This document shows positions 19,403 through 28,406 of a DNA stretch of 64,000 nucleotides, in pieces. The translations under genes and the position numbers were made by a program. Position 1 is the stretch's first letter. Every line of letters begins with the position of its first letter. Below the pieces are notes generated by a model. That model was not told the origin of the DNA and searched no databases. It worked only from the letters and a program-made list of their open reading frames with translations. Origin of the DNA: SIAJ01 sp963773845 (lineage in GTDB: Bacteria; Planctomycetota; Planctomycetia; Gemmatales; Gemmataceae); NCBI GenBank assembly GCA_963773845.1, contig CAVZCU010000009.1, positions 1,798,001 through 1,862,000 of the forward strand. Reading direction: 5' to 3'.

Positions 19403-19583
19403 AGGTCAGAAGTCAGAAGTCAGAGGCCAGAAGTCAGAAGTCAGAGGTCAGAAGTCAGAAGTCAGAGGTCAGAAGTTAGAGATCAGAAGTCACGGACGCG
19501 AAAACCGCAGACGCGGGATGGATCACATTGGTCCGATAGGTCCTATCCTGATCTCTGACTTCAGACTTCTGACTTCTGACCTT
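19403..19583. repeat. Tandem 'gtcagaa' tract with inverted copies before folC
   Basis: From about 19405 to 19491 the DNA is a run of gtcagaa/gtcagag units; after 60 nt of ordinary sequence the complement (ctgacttctgacttctgac) appears at 19556-19580. The two arms can form a long hairpin between the ATPase stop and the folC start. Unit length (7-9 nt) and irregularity exclude a CRISPR array. Confidence 0.8.
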
Positions 19584-19588
19584 TGAGC

Positions 19589-20927
19589 ATGACCTACGAC
19601 GAAGCGTTGGCCTTCTGGTATGGGCGCATTGACTATCGAGCGCCGGCAGCCGCGGCCCGACGATTTGAAGCTCGACCGAATGCGGACGCTGCTTGCCCGG
19701 CTCGGCGATCCACATCGGCGCCTTCGCTGTATTCATGTGGCCGGTACAAAGGGTAAAGGATCGACGAGCGCTCTTCTGGCGTCGGTCCTGCGGACCGGCG
19801 GCTATCGCACGGGACTATTTACGTCGCCCCATCTTTGCGACGTTTCCGAGCGCATCCAAATTGATGGCGTGCCCATTTCACGCGACGAAATCGCGCAGCA
19901 TATGAGCGCGATCGCCGCGATTGCGCGTGAGATGGATTCCGACGAAGATTCGACCCACTCGCCGACGTTCTTTGAAATCATCACCGCCCTCGGCTTCCTC
20001 CATTTCGATCATCACCGAGTCGAACTCGCGGTCTTGGAAGTCGGGCTCGGTGGGCGATTCGATTCCACCAATGTTTGCGAACCGCTGGTTTCGATCATCA
20101 CGAACGTGAGTTACGATCATACGGCGATTCTCGGCCCGAGCTTGTCGGAAATTGCCTTTCAAAAGGCGGGAATCATCAAGCCGCGGATCCCCGTCGTCAC
20201 GACGGCGGACGAACCGCAGGTAATCGATGTCATCCGGACGGTTGCCGCCGAATGCCATGCGCCGCTGCGGATGGTTGATCGCGATTTTCGCTGGACGCGA
20301 GACGACGGCAAGCCGTTCGAGACGCCGCTGGTGCACGTGCAAATCGCGAATCGAGATTGGGAAGAATTCCCGCTCGGGCTATTTGGGCGTCATCAGGGGG
20401 CGAACGCCGCGGCAACCGTCGCGGCCATCGAGTGCTTGCGAGAGGCGGGCATTCGCCTTGCCGATTCGGCGGTTGCCACCGGCATGCGCGACGTCGTTTG
20501 GCCGGCACGAATGGAATTGCTCTCGCGCCGGCCAGTGGTCGTCCTCGATTGCGCGCACAATGTCGCCTCGATGCGAGCATTGGTTGAAACAGTTGGGACA
20601 TCGTTTCCGGTGACGGGGAGGCGGTCCCTGGTTTTGTCCGCCTCGTCCGACAAGCAGATTCCCGAGATGCTCGTCGAATTGGCCTCCGCTTTCGACGCCT
20701 TTCATTTGACGCGCTATCGAAGCAATCCCCGTTCGGCGGACCCGGAGACGGTCGCGGACATGTTGCGGACGCTTGGCAAAAGCTCGATTTCAATCCATGA
20801 CACGCCTGAGGATGCATGGAGAGCCGCGCGACAACTTGCAGGTCCGAACGATGGCATCGTTGTCGCCGGTTCGGTGTTTTTGGCGGGCGAACTGCGGCCC
20901 ATCATGGTCCGGGATTGCCAGTCGTAG
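19589..20927 (+). CDS. folC: Folylpolyglutamate synthase/dihydrofolate synthase; one frame break
   Basis: The N-terminus from ATG 19589 reads 'MTYDEALAFWYGRIDY', the typical FolC start. An extra C at 19637 shifts the frame, after which the protein continues 'ERRQPRPDDLKLDRMRTLLARLG'. The ATP P-loop is 'IHVAGTKGKGSTSALLASV', followed by 'FTSPHLCDVSERIQIDG' and 'LAVLEVGLGGRFDSTN', both FolC/Mur-ligase signatures, and 'NVSYDHTAILG'. The C-terminal domain contains 'MELLSRRPVVVLDCAHN'. About 445 residues, cytoplasmic. It adds glutamate to folates (and possibly dihydropteroate), the same pathway as folE at 36776. Apparently starts inside or right after the repeat tract. Confidence 0.92.
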
Positions 20928-21059
20928 CGATCGCACCAGCTCGGTAAGTCCTTGCACACCAAGCCGACGTTTTTTCTCATTTTCATCAGCTGGCAAACGT
21001 TTGGCCGGGAGGTTACGTTGAAGGTGATAGGCAATCACTCGTCCCCGAAGGATTCTGCC

Positions 21060-22331
21060 ATGCGCTTTTGCTATTTGCTCGTGCCCGCATTTCTGTGCGG
21101 GACGTTTACCCTGCCGGCTTTCGCACAGGATCAACTTCTCAGGCAACAAGAAAAGCTCCAGGCAGTTGCACTCCAAAAAGTGGAACATCTCATCGCCGAC
21201 GCTCTTTCGGATGCGCGACGCCTGCAGCGGGCCGGATCGACCGTGCGAGCGACCGAACGATTGCGCTTGGCGATGCAGCAACTCGATGATCCAATCCTGC
21301 CCAAAACCAAGGTCGATGCCTGGCGAGCCCAATTGAACGAGGCCGTTCGGGCCATCGAACGGGGTCAAAAGCCCGTGATCCCCGATTCGAGTACGGACAA
21401 GGAAGCGCAAGTCGCCCACGTCAAAGCGATGATCGAAGAGGAAAAAGAGGTTCGCCGCAGCGTGGACACAATCGCGTCACTCCTACGTGGCGGCGACATC
21501 GCGCAAGCGAAAAAAGAACTCGACTATGCTGCCAAGAAATACCCGACGAACCCGACGGTGGCGGTACTGCCGAATCTGATTTCCAAGTCCATGAGCATCG
21601 ACGAGGTTCGGGCGGTGCACGCGAAGCAGATTGAGAACATTCGGCTGGCACTCGTCGATCTGCAAAAAACCGCCGTGCTCGCCAAACTCGACTACGAGTT
21701 GCCGGCCGACTGGAAAGAGAAGACGGAGCGGCGCAAGCCGCGACTTTCGCCGAAGCTGAAGGCCGTCATGGCGGCGTTGCGCTCGCCGGTCGAGATCGAT
21801 AAGACGGCCGCCCCGCTTTCCGATGTGTTGAAGACACTTTCGACCGCGATGAAGCAGCCGATCATCCTCGACAAAGCGACGATGACCGACGCCGGAATCG
21901 ACCAATCGACCCCGACGACGGTCCAGACGGGCCGGCCGGTCACGGCACGGACGGCATTGCGAATGGCGCTTGGCAATCACGGCCTGACTTACGTGGTCAA
22001 GGACAACATGATCCAGGTCGTGACGCGCGACAAAGCGGCCTCGATGATGGAGACACGCGTCTATTACATTGGCGACCTCGTGACCCCGCTGGGCGGGGGC
22101 TTCACGGGAATCCCCGGTCGATTCTCGGTTCCGAATGCGGATATGGTGCAGGCGCGCAAGAACGTCGAAAGCTTGATCAAGCAGATCAAAGAGTCGATCG
22201 ATCCGCCGAGTTGGAAGGGCGGCGGCAGCGATGGCAAGGGCGAGATCACCTATCATGCCGCGAGCATGGCGCTCGTCATCAAGGCGTCGGCCGAAGTGCA
22301 CGGGATGATGGCGAATACTTTGAACAAGTAA
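21060..22331 (+). CDS. Exported protein with STN-like (secretin/TonB N-terminal) domain
   Basis: 423 residues from ATG 21060, which begins a clear signal peptide (MRFCYLLVPAFLCGTFTLPAFA); the longer frame upstream adds no signal. Residues 30-230 are largely alpha-helical. Residues about 240-330 read 'SPVEIDKTAAPLSDVLKTLSTAMKQPIILDKATM...TARTALRMALGNHGLTYVVKDNMIQV', the strand-helix pattern of an STN/secretin N1-like domain. This is followed by 'ETRVYYIGDLV', the start of the short repeat that precedes secretin domains. No secretin barrel follows. Such proteins are frequent in planctomycetes; a periplasmic scaffold role is plausible but unproven. Followed by a good terminator. Confidence 0.7.
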   Translation: MRFCYLLVPAFLCGTFTLPAFAQDQLLRQQEKLQAVALQKVEHLIADALSDARRLQRAGSTVRATERLRLAMQQLDDPILPKTKVDAWRAQLNEAVRAIERGQKPVIPDSSTDKEAQVAHVKAMIEEEKEVRRSVDTIASLLRGGDIAQAKKELDYAAKKYPTNPTVAVLPNLISKSMSIDEVRAVHAKQIENIRLALVDLQKTAVLAKLDYELPADWKEKTERRKPRLSPKLKAVMAALRSPVEIDKTAAPLSDVLKTLSTAMKQPIILDKATMTDAGIDQSTPTTVQTGRPVTARTALRMALGNHGLTYVVKDNMIQVVTRDKAASMMETRVYYIGDLVTPLGGGFTGIPGRFSVPNADMVQARKNVESLIKQIKESIDPPSWKGGGSDGKGEITYHAASMALVIKASAEVHGMMANTLNK

Positions 22332-22357
22332 GCAAAGCAACGATTCCGACAGATCGC

Positions 22358-22391
22358 GCACCGCGGTTTTTCCGCGGTGCTTTCTTTTTCC
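22358..22391 (+). terminator. Rho-independent terminator
   Basis: Perfect 9-bp stem gcaccgcgg / ccgcggtgc with a TTTTT loop, followed by tttcttttt. It lies 27 nt after the stop of the STN-like gene. Confidence 0.85.
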
Positions 22392-22533
22392 GCTAGCGGG
22401 CGTTGCGACTGACTGTTAATATCCTCACAAACAGTGGTTCGCGCAAGCCGACTCTCGCCACGAAGTTAGAACATCAGGCGGCACGGCCGCCAGCGCGGAA
22501 ACCTCTCCCCCGGACTCGATTCGGAGTATTGTG

Positions 22534-24184
22534 ATGGCGTACACTTCGCCGGAAAACCACGACCGCAACGACAAGATGGTGTTCTGGGGCTGCTTCATGG
22601 CCCTGATTACGACCTCGTTTGCATTCTTCAGCCGCATCTACCTCTGCAACACGCGGTTCGGCACGGACTTCGCTTTGGATAAGGAAGTCGTGGGTGATCT
22701 CATTGGCGCCGGCATCTGGCCGTTTGCATTTTCGATTGTGATTTTCAGTCTGATTATCGATCGCATCGGCTATCGGACGGCCATGTTCTTCTCGTTCCTG
22801 TGCTACGCCACTTACCTTGCTCTCGCGTTCCTCGCTTACCAGGCAGTGCATGGCGCGTCTGCTCAAGACATGGCGGAAGCGAAAGCAAAGGGTTACACCT
22901 ACCTTTACGGGGGCAGCGTGATTCTTGCGCTCGGAAACGGCACCGTGGAAGCATTCATCAACCCGGTCGTCGCAACACTATTCAGCCGGCAGAAGACGAA
23001 GTGGCTGAACATTCTTCATGCAGGCTGGCCAGGCGGACTTGTTATCGGTGGCATCATCACCATCGCACTGGCGAACGTGGCGAAAGAAGGCGATTGGCGA
23101 ATCGTGATTGGAATCGTGGCGCTGCCCGCGGTCGTTTACTTGGCCATGCTCAGCTTCGCCAAATTCCCGATCAACGAACGGGAGCAAGCGGGCGTCGGCT
23201 ATCGGCAAATGCTCGCGGAACTCGGCGGCTTCGGCGCATTTGTCGGCTTTGGCTTGATCTCGATGCAACTCGCGAGTCTATTTCCCAAATATGACTGGGT
23301 CATCTATGGGGTGGGAATGGCCATCGTCATTGGTTTCGTGGCTTATACGCAGAGTTTCGGTCGCGGAATCATGGCCTTCCTGATCATCATCATGATGCCG
23401 TTGGCGATTACCGAGTTTGGCACGGACTCGTGGATCAGCGGACTGATGGAAGAACCGATGAAGGTCGCTGGATACAACGCCGCCTGGGTCTTGGTTTACA
23501 CCTCCGCCATCATGATGGTGTTGCGGTTCTTCTTCGCGGGGCCCATCGTTCAAAAACTGACGCCCGTTGGCTTATTGATCATCAGCGCATCCCTGGCAGT
23601 GGCGGGTTTGCTTGCCCTTTCCCAATGCGGGGAAGCCGGTTTGGTCGCCATCTTCGCGGCTGCGACCCTATATGGCTTCGGCAAGACGTTTTTCTGGCCA
23701 ACGATGTTGGGCATTACTTCGGAGCAGTGCCCGAAGGGTGGCGCTCTGACGCTCAACACCATTGCCGGCATCGGCATGATTGCAGTGGGCGTTCTTGGCA
23801 CTCCGATCATCGGCGCATTGCAAGAGCGCACTGCCAGTGCCGATTTGCGCGACGAAGAACCCCGCACTGGCCGAGCAGGTGCTCGAGAAGAAGACGACCT
23901 GGGGACAAACTTACGAGGTGATCTCGCCGAAGAAGAAAGAGGAGATTGCCGCGAAAGCAGAGGAAAAGACCGCCGGGGCGGACGAGAGCGCCAAAAGCGC
24001 GATCGAGGACGCCAAAACCAAACAGCAAGCCATTGCAGCAGCGACAAAATCAGGCCAGTTTGATGCCCTGGCCAAGATGGCCCTGTTCCCGACGTTCATG
24101 TTGGTCTGCTACATCATCCTGTTCATTTACTTCAAGAGCCGCGGCGGCTACAAGGCTCAAGACATCACGCACGGGGTCCATTGA
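22534..24184 (+). CDS. MFS transporter with long charged insert before the last helix; one frame break
   Basis: ATG 22534 (preceded by an in-frame GTG) has 'cggag' upstream. About 550 residues when joined. At least eleven hydrophobic helices are visible, with 'LGNGTVEAFINPVVATLFSRQKTKWLNILHAGWPGG' (split here across helices 4-5) as the best conserved part. One extra base near 23852 shifts the frame. The protein then reads 'KNPALAEQVLEKKTTWG' and a Lys/Glu/Ala-rich stretch of about 70 residues, then a last helix 'FPTFMLVCYIILFIYFKSRGG'. It belongs to the sugar-type MFS proteins common in planctomycetes; the substrate is not evident. It stands alone between a terminator and a long hairpin. Confidence 0.85.
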
Positions 24185-24192
24185 CGTTTCGC

Positions 24193-24262
24193 GGCGAGCG
24201 GAGCGGCGTGAGCCGCCCGATGATATCGTCATCATCGGGCGGCTCACGCCGCTCCGCTCGCC
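24193..24262. repeat. Perfect 32-bp hairpin supplying the end of the ThiF gene
   Basis: Arms 24193-24224 and 24231-24262 pair exactly around a 6-nt loop. The right arm encodes, on the minus strand, the last residues (SGAA) and the TGA stop (24244-24246) of the ThiF-family gene. It separates two convergent genes and could also terminate both. Confidence 0.9.
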
Positions 24263-25011
24263 TTCATGGCGCAGACTGAACAGTCGGCGCGTCGCGCAAG
24301 GCCAATCGATCGAAAATGCCCCTCGCGCAAGTCGAACATCAGCATCCGATCCGCCAGCGGCTCCCCAATGCCTGCAATCAGCTTGATTGCCTCCATCGCG
24401 CCCAGGCATCCGACTGTCCCAGCAACGGCGCCGAGGACTGGAAAGAATCGTTTCCAGGTCGGTGGAGGCTCCGGCACCCGACATGCCAGGCACGCGGTTT
24501 GACCGGGCATGATCGTCGTCAACTGGCCGCCCAACTCGTACATCGCACAATCGACCATCGCCTTGCCCTGACGCACGCATTGTTCGTTCAGCAAGAGTCG
24601 CTCTTCGAACAGCGGGGCACAGCAGACCGCGATATCCGCTAATCCGACCAGACGAGGGGCATTTGCCTCATTCACGTTTTCCGGAACAGCGACAATTTCG
24701 AGCCGAGGATTTAGCTCGCGCAATCGTCTGGCCGCGCATTCCACTCGCGAACTGCCGAGCGCCGCATGCGTCATCAGTATTTGCCGATTCAAATCGCTCG
24801 GTTTAATGACCCCGGCATGAGCCAGCACCAGCCGGCCGACGCCCGCGGCCGCTAATTCGTAGGCCACCACTCCGCCCAGCCCACCGACTCGTGTCACGAG
24901 AACGCTGGCGCCTTTTAGCCTACGCTGTCCCTCGTCACCCATGCCGGGCACGATCATCTGCCATTCATACGTCGCGCGTTCTTCGGGGGTGAGTGGCTCA
25001 CCGAGAGACAT
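24244..25011 (-). CDS. ThiF/MoeB/HesA-family E1-like adenylyltransferase
   Basis: 255 residues. The nucleotide-binding loop is 'VLVTRVGGLGGVVAYELAAAGVG', slightly unusual (R-V-G-G-L-G). Conserved 'DLNRQILM' supplies the catalytic Asn-Arg pair. Two CxxC pairs for structural zinc are present ('ACLACRVP' and 'CSVCAMK' at the C-terminus). These enzymes adenylate the C-terminal Gly of MoaD- or ThiS-like proteins with ATP. There is no rhodanese domain. Its start codon overlaps the stop of the MoaD-like gene (TGATG), so the two are translationally coupled and probably partners. MoeB is the likeliest role given the modABC and moaA/E/D neighbours, but ThiF or HesA cannot be excluded. Confidence 0.85.
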   Translation of the reverse strand: MSLGEPLTPEERATYEWQMIVPGMGDEGQRRLKGASVLVTRVGGLGGVVAYELAAAGVGRLVLAHAGVIKPSDLNRQILMTHAALGSSRVECAARRLRELNPRLEIVAVPENVNEANAPRLVGLADIAVCCAPLFEERLLLNEQCVRQGKAMVDCAMYELGGQLTTIMPGQTACLACRVPEPPPTWKRFFPVLGAVAGTVGCLGAMEAIKLIAGIGEPLADRMLMFDLREGHFRSIGLARRADCSVCAMKASGAA

Positions 25012-25283
25012 CAGAATGCTCCACCGGACACGGGGGGAATGACCGCAATCGTATCCCCGTCCTTGAGGGGACTCGCATCGGCTTGTTGGTCGTTGACGGC
25101 AAGCATCACGCTACGCGATAGTTGACCATCGGCGAGCAAGAGCGTTGCGAGCCGACCGCCGCGTTCTTGTGCAACTCGCACCACAAGCGCCGTGGCCGTC
25201 GTGGGCGCGGATAGTTCCATGTCCTCGCCGCCCGTCCCCGCCGCTTCGCGGGCCGGGCCGAAATACTCGACTTTCACGTGCAT
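25011..25283 (-). CDS. MoaD/ThiS-like ubiquitin-fold sulfur carrier with residues after the GlyGly
   Basis: 90 residues. Starts 'MHVKVEYFGPAREAAG', the MoaD beta-grasp opening, with 'LAVNDQQADASPLKDGDTIAVIPPVSGG' (seen across two strands) as the C-terminal half. The protein ends GlyGly-Ala-Phe, whereas working MoaD ends in free GlyGly. The second copy at 33460 ends exactly in GlyGly. It overlaps modC by 10 nt upstream and the E1-like gene downstream, so the three are one transcription unit. Either the two extra residues are removed by a protease, as in JAMM-processed carriers, or the protein has another task. Confidence 0.85.
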   Translation of the reverse strand: MHVKVEYFGPAREAAGTGGEDMELSAPTTATALVVRVAQERGGRLATLLLADGQLSRSVMLAVNDQQADASPLKDGDTIAVIPPVSGGAF

Positions 25284-25927
25284 TCGGGCGCCCCTCCGAT
25301 CAGCTTGCCGTCGACGAGCCGAAAACGCACGTCGGCCAGTTGTTCCGCCTCAGTGCTGTTATGCGTCACGTGTAGAACGGTGACATTGCCAGACTTTCGC
25401 AGGTTGTTCAGCAGCTCAATCATGGAAACGCGAGTTTCCTCATCCAGGGAACTGAGCGGCTCGTCTAATAGCAGATACTTCGGGTTAAACGAAAGCGCTC
25501 GACCGAGCGCGACTCGCTGCTTTTCGCCACCGCTCAGCCCGTTGATTCCCCGTTGGAGAAGGTGGCTAATGCCGAGCCAGCCCGCCAGCTCCAACACGCG
25601 CTTGCGTATCGCCGACCGTCTCGTCGCTCGAAGTCGAAGCGCAAAAGCGAGTTGATTGTACACGGTCATGGTGCGAAACAATGCGGCATCCTGCGGCACA
25701 TAGCCGACGCCGCGTTCACCGGGGGCGAGCAACGTGACGTCGGAACCACCCAGCCAGACCTGTCCAGATGCTATTCGCCGCAGCCCGGCGATTGCTTCCA
25801 ATAGAGATGTCTTGCCGCAACCGGTCTTCCCCATGAGCACTCCATAGCGGCCATTCGGGACCTGGAGAGAAATGCTGGAGACCGTGAACGCCCCCTGGCA
25901 AATCGATAGATCGCGAAGCTCAATCAA
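25274..25927 (-). CDS. modC: Molybdate-type ABC transporter ATP-binding protein
   Basis: 217 residues. Walker A 'GKTGCGKTSLLEAIAG', Q-loop 'VGYVPQDAALF', signature 'LSGGEKQRVALGRAL', Walker B 'KYLLLDEPLSSLD' and H-loop 'VLHVTHN' are all intact. It lacks the C-terminal molybdate-binding TOBE (MopI-like) domain of standard ModC (about 350 residues), so it is a short form. It lies directly after the permease gene (9-nt gap). With modB and modA it should import molybdate or tungstate into the cytoplasm for the cofactor genes around it. The ion preference cannot be read from sequence. Confidence 0.85.
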   Translation of the reverse strand: MIELRDLSICQGAFTVSSISLQVPNGRYGVLMGKTGCGKTSLLEAIAGLRRIASGQVWLGGSDVTLLAPGERGVGYVPQDAALFRTMTVYNQLAFALRLRATRRSAIRKRVLELAGWLGISHLLQRGINGLSGGEKQRVALGRALSFNPKYLLLDEPLSSLDEETRVSMIELLNNLRKSGNVTVLHVTHNSTEAEQLADVRFRLVDGKLIGGAPECT

Positions 25928-25936
25928 TGCACATTC

Positions 25937-26932
25937 TCAGGTTGTTCCGCTACGGAGGCCGAACGAACGCGTCAGCAACAAAACGACAACGGCGATCACC
26001 ACCATGAGCAGCGAAACGGCTATCGCCGCTTCAAGGTTACCGACACTGAACTCCAGAAATACCGTGGTGGAAAGTACCTCGGTCCGTTGCCGGGTGACGC
26101 CGGCAAAGATCAGGATCGGCCCGAATTCGCCCAGTGCTCGTGCCCATGCGACTGTCGCCGCCGACACGATTCCCCGCCATGCTTCCGGCACTGCAACCAG
26201 CCAAAACGCTTGCCAGCGCGTGCAGCCCAGCGTCAGGGCGACCTGTTCAGTCCGCGGCGAGATTTGGTCGAAGGTCACGCGCATGGTCCGCACGGCGAAC
26301 GCACAGCTTACGGCAAACTGGGCGAGTATCACGCTCGGAACATGAAAGGTGATTCGCGTGCCGAATCGGGATTGCAAGAGTTCGGCCAGTCTTTCCCCGA
26401 AGCCGGAAGCATACAATCCGCACGCCACGATCAGTGCGACGGCGGGCAGAATCAACCAAGGTCCTGGATATCGCAATCGTCCCAGGATTGGCCAGGTGGC
26501 AATGGCCGTCACCACCGGAATCGCCAAATAGGTCAGCATGAATCCCATCCGTTGGGAAGTCATGTCTTCGACCCACTTGCCCGGCTGCGTCTGGAATAGG
26601 ATCAGGAGACTCAGGCCGATCACGAGTGGTGGCAAGACAATCGGAATGTCGAGTACGGTTTCGACGACGGGTCGGCCGAAGAACCGGGTTCGCGACAGGA
26701 GATAGCCGAATGGGACCGCGATCCAGACCGATAAAATCGTCGTTACCAGGCAGGCGACGAGACTGAGCTTGATTGCGTAACGAATGTCCTCCGATTGAAG
26801 TGCGCTCCAGAGCTTTTCGGGTGTTGTGAAAACCGTGTCAGCCAAAAGCATGGCCAGGATGAGCGCAATGTATAGCCCGCCGATCAAGCCGAGCCCGGCA
26901 TAGAAGCGGGCATTCGATCCGCCGGCCGTCAT
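25937..26932 (-). CDS. modB: Molybdate ABC transporter permease
   Basis: 331 residues from ATG 26932, which overlaps the modA stop (ATGA); a longer open frame upstream is only a shadow of modA. Six or more transmembrane helices, beginning 'ARFYAGLGLIGGLYIALILAML'. The binding-protein-dependent permease motif appears as 'EAWRGIVSAATVAWARALGEFGPILIFAG', here divided: the EAA-like loop 'EAWRGIVSA' contacts ModC, and 'RALGEFG' is highly typical of ModB. Inner-membrane channel of the uptake system. Length exceeds E. coli ModB (229) because of an extended central loop around residues 130-200. Confidence 0.88.
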   Translation of the reverse strand: MTAGGSNARFYAGLGLIGGLYIALILAMLLADTVFTTPEKLWSALQSEDIRYAIKLSLVACLVTTILSVWIAVPFGYLLSRTRFFGRPVVETVLDIPIVLPPLVIGLSLLILFQTQPGKWVEDMTSQRMGFMLTYLAIPVVTAIATWPILGRLRYPGPWLILPAVALIVACGLYASGFGERLAELLQSRFGTRITFHVPSVILAQFAVSCAFAVRTMRVTFDQISPRTEQVALTLGCTRWQAFWLVAVPEAWRGIVSAATVAWARALGEFGPILIFAGVTRQRTEVLSTTVFLEFSVGNLEAAIAVSLLMVVIAVVVLLLTRSFGLRSGTT

Positions 26933-27744
26933 TGTTTCGGCCTCCGCGGTCTGGCGTATCCGGCCTTGGCGAAATGTGCTTGTCCCTTGCCGGCCACATA
27001 TTGGGCGAACAAACGCGATTCGGATTGCGCGACTGAATTCGTGCACACAGCCGCGGTCACATTCGCGGTGATTTCGTCCAAGTGCGGGAGATGGACCACT
27101 TTCAGAGTCGGATACTGCGCGGCGACGCCGTCCCACACGATGGCGGCGTCGGCGCTGCCCAGTTTGACGGCATTGATCGCCTGCGTCACCGTACCCATCA
27201 TCGCCGGCTTCGCCTGTTCGATTCGCCGCCATAGGCCCGACGATGTGAGTCCCTCGCGGGTGCGCTTGCCGACTGCGGTCGCCGGATTGGGTTGCGCGAG
27301 GCGAAAACCGTTGGCGAGCACGTCGTTCCAAGTGATGTCCTTGGCGCTTTTTGGGAAATCAGATCGAAAGACCGCGACCGTCGTCAGTGTCGCAATCGGA
27401 TACTCGCCGTCGACTAACCCGAGTTGTCGAGCCCGTTGGACGTAACTATCGTCGGCTGGAACGAAGAGATCGCCCTGCTGAGTCACGCGCAGTGTCGTCA
27501 ATAGATTCTCTGATGCATCCGGGTGAATGTCGACCTTGATGCCGGTCTCCTGCTCGAAGTCGGCGGCCGCGGCTTCCAGTGGTTGCCGCATTGCCGCCGC
27601 CGAGAGTACCAAGATGACCGGATGCTCCCGGCCGGGAGATTTACCCCGATCTGCCGATTGCGGGCTGGACCATGCGATGGCAAGCGCAGCGATGCACGCG
27701 ATTGACAGCATGAGAGCGATCCACGGGACATGTCGCGTTAGCAT
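26929..27744 (-). CDS. modA: Molybdate ABC transporter substrate-binding protein
   Basis: 271 residues. An N-terminal membrane helix or signal (WIALMLSIACIAALAIAW) is followed by the ModA fold: 'VILVLSAAAMRQPLEAAAADFEQETGI', 'GDLFVPADDSYV', 'FRLAQPNPATAVGKRTREGL' and 'GSADAAIVWDGVA'. It captures the oxyanion in the periplasm and delivers it to ModB. The first gene of the unit modA-modB-modC-moaD-E1, all overlapping or nearly so. Molybdate versus tungstate specificity is not decidable by eye. Confidence 0.87.
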   Translation of the reverse strand: MLTRHVPWIALMLSIACIAALAIAWSSPQSADRGKSPGREHPVILVLSAAAMRQPLEAAAADFEQETGIKVDIHPDASENLLTTLRVTQQGDLFVPADDSYVQRARQLGLVDGEYPIATLTTVAVFRSDFPKSAKDITWNDVLANGFRLAQPNPATAVGKRTREGLTSSGLWRRIEQAKPAMMGTVTQAINAVKLGSADAAIVWDGVAAQYPTLKVVHLPHLDEITANVTAAVCTNSVAQSESRLFAQYVAGKGQAHFAKAGYARPRRPKQ

Positions 27745-27771
27745 GGACAGGTGCGAACCAAGCTAGTGTCA

Positions 27772-28326
27772 CTAGGGCCGGCGACGGCAAAAGATCCGGG
27801 AGCCGACGACGAGAGCCAGGCAAATAGCCGCCATCAGTCCAAAGCGCCGCCAGAATGGTACCCGTGGTCGGGGATTGTCCTCCACGATTTCAACGGCGGA
27901 ATAGCCCTGGGGCGGCGCGGAACGCGCTTCCGCCGGATTCGCATTGCCAGCGCCTCGTGGCTTCAATTCGACGTCGTCGTCGGCCCCCGGCGTGACGATA
28001 CGCGGCATGGGACCGCGCTCAATTGTGACGATCGGCGAAAGTGGAGTTTCCTTGTCTTCCAAACTCGAGATCGTGCGCAAGTCGTTGCCGACCTCGCCAG
28101 GTAGGTCAGCTCGGCGGGTGCGCAGATCGCACGAAACGGAAGTAAGGACGAACGTCCGCAATCGGGCGCACTCGCTTGACGAGAGTGATCGATGGCGTAG
28201 GCCTGGTAATTCACGATGTGAAAGAGTCTGCGGTTCCAGTGCGTAACGAATCGCGGACGCGCTGCACGCGGTCGCGACGTGGTGGAACAACAGGAATCCG
28301 GCGATAGTCAATCCGACGCGCACCAT
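27772..28326 (-). CDS. Hypothetical exported protein with C-terminal membrane anchor
   Basis: 184 residues, no family recognised. Signal peptide at the start (VGLTIAGFLLFHHVATACSA), a polar middle part and one C-terminal helix (FGLMAAICLALVVGSRIF) ending in a run of Arg. This topology suggests a domain exposed outside the cytoplasm held by a tail anchor. It lies between the sigma factor and modA on the same strand, 27 nt before modA, so it may be cotranscribed with the transporter. Nothing ties it functionally to molybdate. Confidence 0.6.
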   Translation of the reverse strand: MVRVGLTIAGFLLFHHVATACSASAIRYALEPQTLSHRELPGLRHRSLSSSECARLRTFVLTSVSCDLRTRRADLPGEVGNDLRTISSLEDKETPLSPIVTIERGPMPRIVTPGADDDVELKPRGAGNANPAEARSAPPQGYSAVEIVEDNPRPRVPFWRRFGLMAAICLALVVGSRIFCRRRP

Positions 28327-28406
28327 CCCGCAACTCCGGCCGCGGAGACGAACTTCTCAGTCACTGTACATGTGCGGGAAGTTCGGTCAACAAATGGCGT
28401 CAAGGA

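Noticed and set aside
19405..19583. Repeated gtcagaa units looked like a CRISPR or phase-variable tract
   Set aside because: Units are 7-9 nt with no spacers and have an inverted copy; it is a simple repeat/hairpin, not CRISPR, and does not lie in a coding region.
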